64,000 nt of DNA. It comes from Flammeovirga sp. SJP92. Its GTDB lineage: Bacteria > Bacteroidota > Bacteroidia > Cytophagales > Flammeovirgaceae. This document shows positions 37,409 through 46,041 of this stretch, piece after piece. The stretch covers positions 124,001 to 188,000 of the forward strand of contig NZ_LQAQ01000019.1 of NCBI RefSeq assembly GCF_001583495.1, read 5' to 3'. A program made the translations under genes and the position numbers. The stretch's first letter is position 1. The number at the start of each line of letters is the position of its first letter. The notes beneath the pieces were generated by a model. The model had not been told where the DNA came from, did not search any database, and saw only the letters and a program-made list of their open reading frames with translations.

Positions 37409-39159
37409 GACAAAGCTATTAATTCATTCCTATAACCCATCACACCATTTACGCCATCCAAAGAGGTCAACTTATTTTGAATATTGACATGCTCTGCTTT
37501 TAATTGTTCATCAAAGTACTTATTGGCTTTACTTACTCTTTCTAATAAATGAAGAATGTAACCTGGTTTTTCCTCTGTGATGGTTTTATGCACTTCATGA
37601 ATAAACTTATTCCCAATTTTCACTAATTGTTTTACTTTTTCATGAATCTGCTTTGCCCATTCTCTATGAGCTTGCTTCTTTGAAGTTCCACCATCTTTAA
37701 TATAGGAGGCAACGTGTTCCAGCAACTGTTCAGAAAGAAACTGAAAATCATAGGTACTATATAAGGTATGATAAATGTAGTTTTTACTTTGCTCCTTTAA
37801 TATAGGAGTCAATTCTTCTACGGTTTGATTGCTTTGTGTAAAGTGACTTAATTGTCTATCAATATCAATCCCTCTAGCGGCAATAGGAGAAGAAAGGACC
37901 AATCCTTCCAAACTCGTTAACCTTGATAATGCTACGTAAGTTTGTCCTGCGGCAAAAGCTCTTCCCACATCAATTATAGCCTTATCGAAAGTTAGACCTT
38001 GGCTTTTATGCACAGTGATTGCCCAAGCCAAGCGTAATGGATATTGATGGAACTCTCCAATTACTTGTTCTTCAACTTCGTTAGTTTCCTTATTAAGAAC
38101 GTACTTTTTGTTTTCCCAAATGTAAGGTTCTACATTCACCTCCTCTCCATCATCAAATTGAACATAAACGCTGTCATTAGACAAAGAAGAAACCCTTCCA
38201 ATTTTACCATTAAAATACCTTGACTCTCCAGAGTAGTCATTTTTTATAAACATGACCTGAGCTCCTTTTTTCAATCTCAAAGTATCTTCATTCGGAAATT
38301 GATTTTCACTAAAATCGCCTTCTATTTTAGCATGATATTTAAACTCTTTAGAAGTAATTTTCTGCAACCATCCTTCATTTTTTTCATGTGCAATCTTATT
38401 GTGAGTAGTCAGCTGTATATACCCATCTTCCAAAGATTGCTCAAAGTCTGGATCATAAAATGAGTTGAGTACTTTCAAATCATCCGCTGTAATTTTATTT
38501 TCTCTGAGATGATTCAATACACCTACAAATAAAGGATCCGATTGTCTGTATACCTTCTCCAACGCAACATGTACCAATGAGGTCTCTTGAAAAACCTTTG
38601 CACTGAAAAAGTAAGCGTTATGATAGTATTTTTGAAGATAGAGCCATTCGTCATTTTTCACTACTGGCGGTAATTGTAACATATCACCAATAAATAAAAC
38701 CTGAACTCCTCCAAAAGCCTCATTTTTTCTTTTGCGAATCAAACGAAGAATAAAATCAATTGCATCCAACATATCTGCTCTCAACATACTGACCTCATCA
38801 ATGATCAAAAGTTCCATATTTCTCAATATGTCTCGTTTTGATTTTTTCATTGAAAGCTGTTTCAGCAAAGACTTAGGAGTATTGATATGTGCTACCGTTG
38901 TTGCTCTTTCATTAAACTGAAGATTTTCATCAGGAATAAAGGCACCAAAAGGCATCTGAAATAAGGAGTGAACTGTTACTCCTCCAGCATTTATAGCAGC
39001 GATACCTGTCGGGGCAGCAACCACAACACTTTTGTGTGTTTCTTTTTCAATAGCCCGAAGTAAAGTTGTTTTACCAGTTCCTGCCTTTCCGGTTAAAAAG
39101 ACATTACAGTTTGTAGTGTTAATGTAGCGAGAAACAAGGTCAGCATGTACATTTTTCAT
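37291..39159 (-). CDS. Pif1-like DNA helicase, C-terminally truncated
   Basis: A 622-residue product starting at the ATG at 39159 (MKNVHADLVSRYI); an earlier frame start adds 13 doubtful residues. The helicase core has Walker A GKAGTGKTT near residue 24, Walker B IIDEVSM near 120, GDMLQLPPV and the C-terminal UvrD-like motif AITVHKSQGLTFDKAIID. Pif1/RecD-type helicases unwind DNA 5'-3' in replication and recombination. The core motifs are complete, but the normal C-terminal helix-turn-helix is cut off by the 103-base duplication and the last residues (ILVL) are out of frame. The truncated enzyme may retain ATPase activity. Confidence 0.85.
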   Translation of the reverse strand: MKNVHADLVSRYINTTNCNVFLTGKAGTGKTTLLRAIEKETHKSVVVAAPTGIAAINAGGVTVHSLFQMPFGAFIPDENLQFNERATTVAHINTPKSLLKQLSMKKSKRDILRNMELLIIDEVSMLRADMLDAIDFILRLIRKRKNEAFGGVQVLFIGDMLQLPPVVKNDEWLYLQKYYHNAYFFSAKVFQETSLVHVALEKVYRQSDPLFVGVLNHLRENKITADDLKVLNSFYDPDFEQSLEDGYIQLTTHNKIAHEKNEGWLQKITSKEFKYHAKIEGDFSENQFPNEDTLRLKKGAQVMFIKNDYSGESRYFNGKIGRVSSLSNDSVYVQFDDGEEVNVEPYIWENKKYVLNKETNEVEEQVIGEFHQYPLRLAWAITVHKSQGLTFDKAIIDVGRAFAAGQTYVALSRLTSLEGLVLSSPIAARGIDIDRQLSHFTQSNQTVEELTPILKEQSKNYIYHTLYSTYDFQFLSEQLLEHVASYIKDGGTSKKQAHREWAKQIHEKVKQLVKIGNKFIHEVHKTITEEKPGYILHLLERVSKANKYFDEQLKAEHVNIQNKLTSLDGVNGVMGYRNELIALSSLFYNHAKKLMRAERLIISYQKNEDLKKNDVGKPILVL

Positions 39160-39250
39160 GAATCGTAATTTTATTAATAGGATTGCGATTAAATACAAAA
39201 GTTCAATTTCGATAAATTAAAGTAATATTCAAACTGAGACCTTCCTATTA

Positions 39251-39290
39251 AAAAGAAACCCCATTCTAGCCTTCACTAAAATGGGGTTAT
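39251..39290 (-). terminator. Intrinsic terminator of the charged lipoprotein gene
   Basis: AACCCCATT (39257-39265) pairs with AATGGGGTT (39280-39288). On the minus strand it is followed by TTTCTTTTT. It lies between the lipoprotein gene and the helicase gene, so these are separate transcripts. Confidence 0.8.
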
Positions 39291-39310
39291 ATTACTTTCA
39301 AAGTGCAGTA

Positions 39311-40402
39311 TTACCAATCTTCATCATCGGCAGGCTGTACCTCTTCTTCTTTTTTCTTTTTGTCCTTTTTCTTCTTTCCAAAGAGACCTTTCTTTTCTTT
39401 TTCTTGTTCCTCTCCACCTTCTTCAGTTTCATCATCATCAACCGATGAAACATCACTAGAACCAGTAGAATCATCTGTCAAATCTCCTTCCTCAGCAGTC
39501 TCCTCTTTCTTCTTCTTTTTACCAAATAACCCTTTCTTTTCCACCACAATTTCATTACCCAAGGAATCATACTGAGGTAACTGTGATAAAGAGTCGGTTT
39601 CATATTTAGCCATTTTGTTGGCATCCTTTCCATCCAAAACGCTCTTTGGGATCATATAATATTTCGGCTTCCAGAGTTCAAACCATTTACGTTCCACCAA
39701 ATACATAGAATCAGGGACAAGGAAATAGCCCGCACGCATACTGTCTTCCTTCGCCACTCTATCTCCATATTTTTGCATATAAACATAACCGTCATACATC
39801 ATTGGCGGGAGGGAGTCATTTGTTTCCTCATTAGCCTCATCACTTTTTTGATCTGGTAATTCTTTGGCCACCATGGAATCATCATATCCTGGACCACCAG
39901 CAAATAACATATTTTCTAATGAATCAGAAGCTGACACTAAGTAAATACTATCTTCAGGGATAAAATTGATTACAGAATCTTCTGCTGTCAACTCTAATGG
40001 ATAAGGATTATGCTGTAAACCAATAATATAATTAGGATAATTGGAATGTGCTTTTTTCTTTTCTGAATTAAGAATCTTATCATAAAAACGTCCTCTTGGC
40101 TCTACAATACCATTCCACCCTCTTTCTCTTGATGCGAATAACTCTTCCTCTTTAGCCTCAACAGAATCTCTGTCTAAAAAATAGCTGATATAAGATACTT
40201 TTCCTCTTACAGTATAAGTTGTATCTCCAAAAGGTACAAAGTAATCATTGACCGTATCAGGAGTAGTTTTCACATAATACAAACTACTTGTATCATCTTT
40301 CTGATAAAATGAACTAATATATGCTGGACAAACTTTGGGCACACATCCATCAAATAAGAGCAAGCTAGATAAAAGTGAAATATATAATAAAGTTTGTTTC
40401 AT
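39311..40402 (-). CDS. Lipoprotein with a highly charged repetitive tail
   Basis: A 363-residue protein starting at the ATG at 40402; a longer frame from 40432 adds ten residues before the signal. The lipobox is FDGC near residue 20. The middle has no family I recognise but is rich in Tyr and Asp. The last 100 residues contain two copies of KKGLFGKKKK separated by a long acidic stretch (Glu/Asp/Ser/Thr), ending in EDEDW-like acidic residues. Such alternating basic and acidic tails are probably disordered. Function unknown; membrane-anchored. Confidence 0.65.
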   Translation of the reverse strand: MKQTLLYISLLSSLLLFDGCVPKVCPAYISSFYQKDDTSSLYYVKTTPDTVNDYFVPFGDTTYTVRGKVSYISYFLDRDSVEAKEEELFASRERGWNGIVEPRGRFYDKILNSEKKKAHSNYPNYIIGLQHNPYPLELTAEDSVINFIPEDSIYLVSASDSLENMLFAGGPGYDDSMVAKELPDQKSDEANEETNDSLPPMMYDGYVYMQKYGDRVAKEDSMRAGYFLVPDSMYLVERKWFELWKPKYYMIPKSVLDGKDANKMAKYETDSLSQLPQYDSLGNEIVVEKKGLFGKKKKKEETAEEGDLTDDSTGSSDVSSVDDDETEEGGEEQEKEKKGLFGKKKKDKKKKEEEVQPADDEDW

Positions 40403-40761
40403 ATAATTGAATGTATTTTCTAATGAAAACACGAAAAAGAGTATTTAAAGTTAAAAGACGAAATAATTTCAATAGTTAAAACCAAGAAAAATGCTTTTTT
40501 ACTACTTCACACACTGCTTCATCTCTACCACAACACACAAATTTAGAAATGATTCTAATATTTTTATCATTAGGTTATGAAGGAATAGAAACAGTAAGTA
40601 ACTCTATTGCAGCATTTAATTGGTAGTAAGTATAAAACCTATTGGGTTGAACACTTATAGTATAAACCTACAAACATATAAAGTGCCAAAAAAAGTAAGT
40701 TTCAATTTCAATTGGATCTATTCATGATTTTTTGGTAATTTTGCGGTGTTTAAATATCAAT
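40403..40761. other. Intergenic region with the ccm promoter
   Basis: About 360 bases between divergent genes. Besides the promoter at 40712-40743 it carries two near-identical short direct repeats around GTATAAA(A)CCTA at about 40630-40672. No coding frame is supported. Confidence 0.5.
40712..40743 (+). promoter_or_regulatory. Bacteroidota-type promoter of the ccm operon
   Basis: ATTG (TTG at 40712-40714), 21 bases, then TAATTTTG (40736-40743), which matches TANNTTTG exactly with the same spacing as the promoter at 6371-6403. The ATG at 40762 follows after 18 bases, giving a very short leader. Confidence 0.6.
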
Positions 40762-41436
40762 ATGAAGTCAATAATTTCAGAAATAAATGTTCTGGTCCGA
40801 AAGGAGGTTGCTTTGGAATGGAGGGAACGCTCAAACCTTAATGGACTTTTGTTGTATACAATAAGTACAATATTCGTCTGTTATTTAAGTTTTAACCAAC
40901 GAAGAGTAGAGTTGTCCCCTATTACTTGGAATACCCTTTTTTGGATCATACAATTATTCACGGCTTTGAATGGTGCATCCAAAAGCTTCACTCAGGAAGC
41001 AGGAGGAAGACACTTTTATTACTACCAATTAGTAAGCCCGCAGTCCATTATCTTATCAAAAATTGTCTACAATGCATTACTGATGCTGTTGGTAGCCTTT
41101 CTTGGTTTAGGTGTTTATAGTATTGTACTGGGCAACCCTATTCAAGATCCTTGGATGTTTGCCGTATGTGTAGGATTAGGAGCTATCGGTTTTTCGTCTT
41201 CCTTGACAATGGTAGCAGGAATTGCTTCCAAAGCTCAAGGTAATAATACACTGATGGCAATTCTGGGATTACCAGCAATTCTGCCAATGATTCTGATGTT
41301 GATTAAGGCTTCAAAAAATGCAATTGATGGATTGGCAAGGAGTCAGACCTTGGACGAAATCATGGTTATTTTAGCAATTGATATTATTGTTATTACAGTT
41401 TCCTATCTCCTATTTCCTTATCTTTGGAGAAGTTAG
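40762..41436 (+). CDS. ccmB: Heme exporter subunit CcmB
   Basis: A 224-residue inner-membrane protein with about six hydrophobic segments, starting at the ATG at 40762 (MKSIISEINVLV); the longer frame from 40732 would overlap the promoter. CcmB is the membrane subunit of the CcmAB transporter, which works with CcmC to release heme-loaded CcmE in cytochrome c maturation. Family signatures include the early KEVALEWRER and the loop FTQEAGGRHFYYYQLVSP. The gene opens the operon ccmB-C-D-E; ccmA is not in the window. Confidence 0.88.
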   Translation: MKSIISEINVLVRKEVALEWRERSNLNGLLLYTISTIFVCYLSFNQRRVELSPITWNTLFWIIQLFTALNGASKSFTQEAGGRHFYYYQLVSPQSIILSKIVYNALLMLLVAFLGLGVYSIVLGNPIQDPWMFAVCVGLGAIGFSSSLTMVAGIASKAQGNNTLMAILGLPAILPMILMLIKASKNAIDGLARSQTLDEIMVILAIDIIVITVSYLLFPYLWRS

Positions 41437-41458
41437 ATAAAAATTAAATTAAACAGCA

Positions 41459-42124
41459 ATGAAAGGTGCTTGGTGGAAAATCACAGCATTAGTCCTAATG
41501 GCTTACACCCTCATAGGAGGACTATTACTGGAAGTCCCTCGCTTAGACATTCTAAACGAAACAATCAGAAACTTATATTTCCACGTTCCGATGTGGTTTG
41601 GAATGATCCTCGTGCTTTTAGCATCCATGATTTATTCCATCAAATACTTGAAATCACAGGATTTGAAACACGACCTTTGGGCGGCTGAACTAGCTAATAC
41701 TGGCATTTTGTTCGGGATCTTGGGTATTGTCACAGGTATGATCTGGGCCAAATTCACTTGGGGGGCCTATTGGAGTGGAGACCCCAAACAAAACGGAGCC
41801 GCAGGTGGTTTGATGTTTTACTTTGCGTATGTCATCTTAAGAGGTTCATTTAAAGATGAAGAGCAAAAGGCAAGAATAAGTGCTATTTTCAACATCTTTG
41901 CGTTTGCAATCTTTATTCCTCTCATTTTCGTTCTTCCACGTCTTACTGATTCTTTGCACCCAGGTAACGGAGGTAACCCAGGTTTCAATGCGTATGACTT
42001 AGACAGTAAGCTTCGTTTGGTATTTTATCCTGCTATCATTGGCTGGACATTACTAGGCGTATGGTTTACAAGTTTGAACGTAAGAATGAGAACGGTTGAA
42101 AATCAATTATTAGAAAACGAGTAA
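41459..42124 (+). CDS. ccmC: Heme-handling protein CcmC (CcsA family)
   Basis: A 221-residue protein with six transmembrane segments. The tryptophan-rich heme motif appears as AKFTWGAYWSGDPKQNGAA, a variant of WGxWWxWD. Histidines flanking it (YFHVPMW near residue 42 and SLHPGNGG near 175) are the expected axial heme ligands. CcmC attaches heme to CcmE on the periplasmic side. It lies 22 bases after ccmB. The Tyr and the Gly-Asp-Pro variant of the motif are usual in Bacteroidota. Confidence 0.92.
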   Translation: MKGAWWKITALVLMAYTLIGGLLLEVPRLDILNETIRNLYFHVPMWFGMILVLLASMIYSIKYLKSQDLKHDLWAAELANTGILFGILGIVTGMIWAKFTWGAYWSGDPKQNGAAGGLMFYFAYVILRGSFKDEEQKARISAIFNIFAFAIFIPLIFVLPRLTDSLHPGNGGNPGFNAYDLDSKLRLVFYPAIIGWTLLGVWFTSLNVRMRTVENQLLENE

Positions 42125-42137
42125 ATTTATATATAAG

Positions 42138-42389
42138 ATGAAAAAGATGCTTTCAATGATCGCTTTATCATTAATAACAGTGATCAGTGCAATTGCTCAA
42201 GATAAAATTCCTATCACATCAGCAGATTATGGAAACAATGGAATTGAGATGGCTGATGTAATGCGTGACAATGGTAAAATCTATGTGGTTGTTGCTGTTA
42301 TTGCTGCATTATGGGTTGGAATGACTGTTTATCTTTTTATGGTAGATAAAAAGGTAAGCAAGTTGGAAAAAATGGTAGAAGAACAATAA
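42138..42389 (+). CDS. ccmD: CcmD family protein
   Basis: An 83-residue protein with a signal-like N-terminus, a periplasmic stretch and one transmembrane helix (VVVAVIAALWVGMTVYLFMV) followed by a short basic coiled tail (KKVSKLEKMVEEQ). CcmD proteins are small, poorly conserved stabilisers of the CcmABC complex. The position between ccmC and ccmE supports the call more than the sequence alone does. Confidence 0.75.
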   Translation: MKKMLSMIALSLITVISAIAQDKIPITSADYGNNGIEMADVMRDNGKIYVVVAVIAALWVGMTVYLFMVDKKVSKLEKMVEEQ

Positions 42390-42405
42390 AATATCTAAAC
42401 ACACT

Positions 42406-42822
42406 ATGAAAAAGTCTCATATTTTTGGATTGGTGATCATTGCTGTAATGATCAGTATTCTAGTTGTCACTGCCGGCGATGCGAGTCAATATGTTGATTT
42501 CTCTGAAGCGTATAGCTTAGCAGCTGATGGAAATACATCAAAAGTTCACGTAATTGGTGAACTTCAAAAAGATAAAAACGGGAATGTTATTGGCATTGAT
42601 TACAATCCTGCCAAAGATCCCAATTACCTTGCATTTACTTTAGTTGACGATAAAAACGTGGCTAGAAAAGTAGTTTGCTACTCTCCTCCAGCTTCTATGA
42701 GAGATTTTGAGAAATCTGAAAAAGTAGTAGTAATCGGCAGAGCGAAAGGCGAAGGTCAAGAATTCTTAGCAAGTGAAATTTTAATGAAATGCCCTTCTAA
42801 ATACGAGGAAACTCAATTATAA
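42406..42822 (+). CDS. ccmE: Cytochrome c maturation protein CcmE, CxxxY type
   Basis: A 138-residue heme chaperone with one N-terminal membrane anchor and a periplasmic OB-fold domain. The heme-attachment site is CPSKY, with C129 and Y133, in place of the usual HxxxY. Natural CxxxY CcmE proteins are known in archaea and Desulfovibrio as part of a Ccm system lacking CcmH and CcmG. It begins 16 bases after ccmD and ends the operon at a terminator, so ccmF or its equivalent must be elsewhere. Confidence 0.92.
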   Translation: MKKSHIFGLVIIAVMISILVVTAGDASQYVDFSEAYSLAADGNTSKVHVIGELQKDKNGNVIGIDYNPAKDPNYLAFTLVDDKNVARKVVCYSPPASMRDFEKSEKVVVIGRAKGEGQEFLASEILMKCPSKYEETQL

Positions 42823-42839
42823 TATTTCATTCTAGACAT

Positions 42840-42879
42840 AAAAAATCCCTTCCGAACCAAACCGGAAGGGATTTTTTTA
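42840..42879. terminator. Bidirectional terminator after ccmE
   Basis: AATCCCTTCCG pairs perfectly with CGGAAGGGATT around an eight-base loop, with A and T runs on the two sides. It separates the ccm operon from the minus-strand gene ending at 42881. Confidence 0.92.
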
Positions 42880-42880
42880 T

Positions 42881-43624
42881 TTAAACTTTCTCTAATTGTG
42901 CTGCTTTATTCAATCTTGAAAGATCTTTTGCTTTAGCACTTGTAAAGGAAAGAAGATAATCTGCTAATGTATCATCGTCCAATCGAGTCCTGTCAATCAC
43001 TGTATCATAGGTCTCAGAGTTTCCTTTTTGAACATGTTCTAAGAAATCATTTCTTAGCTTACTAAACTCCAGCATTTTCAATTTAGCATCATTATAGTTC
43101 AAATTATGGTTCTTCATAATTTCAGCCACTCTAAACTGATAAGTGCTATTAATTTTTATTCTTAAGGCATTTTTGAGCATCGAGGCAAAATGTCCACCTC
43201 CTCTACCCAAAATCACTACGTTACCTCTTTCAAAGTAAGTGTGCATTATAGCTTCCAATGCTGAAGTTAAATGCCCGTCTAATTTATTATAATTTTTACC
43301 GAAAGAGTGAATCAATTGTTCTACGAATCCTTTTTTTTCAAAAGGAACGTACTCTTCTATGTCTTTATAAGAGACTTTTAATTTTTCAGAAAGATCATGG
43401 ATTACTGTAGTGTCAATGAGTTTCCAAGGTTGATCATTAAGGTTGAAACCTATTTTCTGATCATTCAATTTTTGCACTAATTTTTCTCCAACATCTCTTA
43501 CCCCAGATCCGTATTCTCTAGAGATTGTTACAATCATTCCTTTTGAATAAGGATGCTTTTTTAGTTTTTTCCTAAACTGTAACTCGATGTTTTTAATTAG
43601 CTGAGAATAGATATTTGCGTCCAT
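42881..43624 (-). CDS. Cytidylate kinase-like family protein
   Basis: A 247-residue protein of the cytidylate-kinase-like family (Cytidylate_kin2). The first motif, MIVTISREYGSGVRDVGEKL, replaces the classical P-loop, and the later VVILGRGGGHFA and ALRIKINSTYQFRVAEIM match the nucleoside-kinase fold. True CMP kinases keep a canonical Gly-rich P-loop with Lys, so the substrate here is uncertain. Cytosolic; monocistronic by its flanking hairpins. Confidence 0.75.
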   Translation of the reverse strand: MDANIYSQLIKNIELQFRKKLKKHPYSKGMIVTISREYGSGVRDVGEKLVQKLNDQKIGFNLNDQPWKLIDTTVIHDLSEKLKVSYKDIEEYVPFEKKGFVEQLIHSFGKNYNKLDGHLTSALEAIMHTYFERGNVVILGRGGGHFASMLKNALRIKINSTYQFRVAEIMKNHNLNYNDAKLKMLEFSKLRNDFLEHVQKGNSETYDTVIDRTRLDDDTLADYLLSFTSAKAKDLSRLNKAAQLEKV

Positions 43625-43739
43625 GACAGTAGTGTTTTATAGGTTAAAGATTTATTAACTGTAATATAAACACTTATGATTAAATTTACGTTGACGCCTA
43701 TCACCAAAACCAAATGACTAGAAGAAAGATAAATGAAAA

Positions 43740-43817
43740 CGGGTGTTTTAATACTAATTTCTGATACTGAACTTGATAGATTCAAAAATACAGTCCGAAA
43801 TTATATTAAAACACCCG
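43740..43817 (-). terminator. Long-stem hairpin between two minus-strand genes
   Basis: CGGGTGTTTTAATA (43740-43753) pairs perfectly with TATTAAAACACCCG (43804-43817). Inside the 50-base interior, ATTTC pairs with GAAAT and ACTG with CAGT. The T tract after it on the minus strand is short (TTTT), so it probably ends the peroxiredoxin transcript but is larger than needed. Confidence 0.55.
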
Positions 43818-43847
43818 AATAAATTTGTTCAATCCTTTAGATTCAAA

Positions 43848-44501
43848 CTACTCAGAACTCATTGTTTCTGCCGCTGTGATCAATAAAGAAGAGCTGATTC
43901 TTTTCTTAAAGTTTGGATTGATGTACTCAAAATTAATCTCACCATTCTGACGTACAAAAAAGACAGCAGGAACTGGCAACATACGGTGAGTTCCACCTGT
44001 TGTCATTACAATATCCATCCCTAGATTGGTGTATTTACTGAACTCTTTATCATTCAGTTCAAAAGCCAACCCGAAGCTTTTAGCAGCAGTCATATCACTA
44101 TCTGACAACAATGAATAATTCATCATGTGTTTATCATAAGTAAGTGACAGGTGTTCTGGCGTATCTGGAGATATGGCAATAATCTGATACCCTATACTAA
44201 CAAGGTAGTCAGATACTTCGCCTAGTCCAGAAAGCTGTCGATTACAATAAGGGCACCATCCCCCTCTGTAAAAAATCAGGATTGTTGGTTTCTTGTTCAT
44301 CTCTTTTTTGAGATTCACTTCATTTCCATCTACATCACGAAGCATAATATCCTTTGGGATATACTCTCCAATCAATAACGGTGAAATGTCATTGGCACTT
44401 GCTGGTACTTTTTGGGCAGACACATTCATTGCGGCAGCACCAAAAAATAAAATAAAAATGGCCTTTAATAATAGGTTTGAATTGAGGTTTGGGAAATACA
44501 T
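43848..44501 (-). CDS. Exported peroxiredoxin-like (AhpC/TSA) protein
   Basis: A 217-residue thioredoxin-fold protein, starting at the Met at 44501 (MYFPNLNSN) or five codons earlier at 44516. A hydrophobic segment ending NVSAQ suggests export. The active site is GGWCPYCNRQLSGLGEV near residue 85, a CxxC motif like that of the peroxiredoxin-like AhpC/TSA family. Nearby segments (VNLKKEMNKKPTILIFYR and IIAISPDTPEHL) fit the fold. It likely reduces peroxide or disulfides in the periplasm. Whether it acts as peroxidase or thiol reductase is unresolved. Confidence 0.75.
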   Translation of the reverse strand: MYFPNLNSNLLLKAIFILFFGAAAMNVSAQKVPASANDISPLLIGEYIPKDIMLRDVDGNEVNLKKEMNKKPTILIFYRGGWCPYCNRQLSGLGEVSDYLVSIGYQIIAISPDTPEHLSLTYDKHMMNYSLLSDSDMTAAKSFGLAFELNDKEFSKYTNLGMDIVMTTGGTHRMLPVPAVFFVRQNGEINFEYINPNFKKRISSSLLITAAETMSSE

Positions 44502-44516
44502 TTGATAATCAAGCAT

Positions 44517-44825
44517 AATTGTTTAATAGTCAGAGTGTTTTAATTAGAAAGGAGGCAATGAAAATTTAAACAAATCAGGTACTAAAATGTTTAGACATAA
44601 TAGCCAAATAAGAATAAAAACATTACATCATACATCACTTAACAAGATAAATTTAATACTTCAGTGCACCTTTAACGAAAAAACATTCTAGTTCATTGAG
44701 GATAATAAATGGTACATATCATTCATTTTTTGTTAATTTATGAAAAACTCGTCTAAACACTTCTATTTTTGTTCTATATCTCTAAAAAAAGTAATTTTTC
44801 AGAGTTGATTACATTTTTATATCTT
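44517..44825. other. Intergenic region between divergent genes
   Basis: About 310 bases, AT-rich, no coding frame. TATTTTTG at 44764-44771 fits TANNTTTG and may serve the gene starting at 44826. Confidence 0.4.
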
Positions 44826-45980
44826 ATGAGAACTCTTTCTGTTCACATTATATTTTTGCTCATTACATTATTTAGTACTTCATTTATTTATGGTCAATCT
44901 ACAACAAATGACAGTACCCATATTCATGGGTTCGTAAGAGATATTAATGATAAAATAACGGGAAGTGTATTTCTATCCAATTCAAAACTCACACTCCTAT
45001 TCAATAATTTTCCACCAAAAAACTGGTGGGATAATGATGCTTTGATACGTAGAGATCGTCCGAAAGATGTGATCTACGTTCCCAATAATAGTTATTTGGT
45101 GGGCCTAGGTGTCAGCTTTGGAAACCTCGGCATCAGAGCCAGTATTCAAACACCTATTTCTGAATACGATGAAGACCTTTATGGAAAATCGAGTGTATTC
45201 CGTTTGAGAGTAGATGGTTTTGTGAAGAAGTGGTATTTGGATGCCGAATATTATCGGTATACGGGTTTTACCGATACCAATGTGGCTATTTATGATAGTA
45301 CATGGAACAGACCTCAAAAGCTGATCAGGGATGACATCATCACACGTTCAATCAATCTTCACGCCGTTCGGTTCTCTAACAAAAAGTTCAGCTATAAAGC
45401 TATTTTCAAACAGAAGGAGATTCAAATGAAGAGTGCTTTCACCACTTATTTCAAAGCAAGATACCGATCGGAAAATTACAACGCAGCAGCTCCTTTCCTT
45501 CCTCCATTGGCAAGAAATCCCGAATCGAAATTTGGTACAATGAGCAGGCTTGTGATGAATGACCTCACAGTACTAGGAGGAGGTGCCGGTGCACTTGTCT
45601 GGCGAGGCTTCTATTTTGGAGCCATGGTTGGAGTAGGTATGGGAGTACAGCACCAAAATTATACATTGGCAGATCAGACAGGCACAAGGTACGCTTTCTT
45701 ACCAGCGTTGGATACAAAAGCCTCTGCGGGATACAATACCCAAAGGATGTTCATCACTTTATCACTCAATACAGAAATTACCTACAGTGTGCTTCCATCT
45801 ATTGTTGATCAGGAATTTTTGGCCATCAGTTACTTTACCAACTTTGAAATCAATTGTGGCTACCGCTTCGATATGGGACCCCGCCTGAATCAAACTGTCA
45901 ATTGGGCCAACCACTTTATCAAAACTACCTTTGAGATGGTGATAGGAAAGCACAACAAAAAAAATAAGGAACAAGATTAG
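44826..45980 (+). CDS. DUF4421-like outer-membrane beta-barrel protein
   Basis: A 384-residue exported protein starting at the ATG at 44826 (MRTLSVHIIF); an earlier frame adds 19 unlikely residues. The signal ends FIYGQ. The N-terminal block, from ITGSVFLSNSKLTLLFNNF to VIYVPNNSYLVGLGVSFGNL, is typical of DUF4421 proteins. The body is repeated amphipathic strands ending in FEMVIG, then a basic tail. The family is found across Bacteroidota with no known role. Placement in the outer membrane is inferred. Confidence 0.65.
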   Translation: MRTLSVHIIFLLITLFSTSFIYGQSTTNDSTHIHGFVRDINDKITGSVFLSNSKLTLLFNNFPPKNWWDNDALIRRDRPKDVIYVPNNSYLVGLGVSFGNLGIRASIQTPISEYDEDLYGKSSVFRLRVDGFVKKWYLDAEYYRYTGFTDTNVAIYDSTWNRPQKLIRDDIITRSINLHAVRFSNKKFSYKAIFKQKEIQMKSAFTTYFKARYRSENYNAAAPFLPPLARNPESKFGTMSRLVMNDLTVLGGGAGALVWRGFYFGAMVGVGMGVQHQNYTLADQTGTRYAFLPALDTKASAGYNTQRMFITLSLNTEITYSVLPSIVDQEFLAISYFTNFEINCGYRFDMGPRLNQTVNWANHFIKTTFEMVIGKHNKKNKEQD

Positions 45981-46041
45981 CCCTGTTCCCTATCCAATAT
46001 AACCAAGTAAAATTTATTTTGTTCTCTGTTGAGTATCTCAA

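Noticed and set aside
45967-45991. GGAACA/TGTTCC inverted repeat after the DUF4421-like gene
   Set aside because: Short stem without a T run; too weak to call a terminator.
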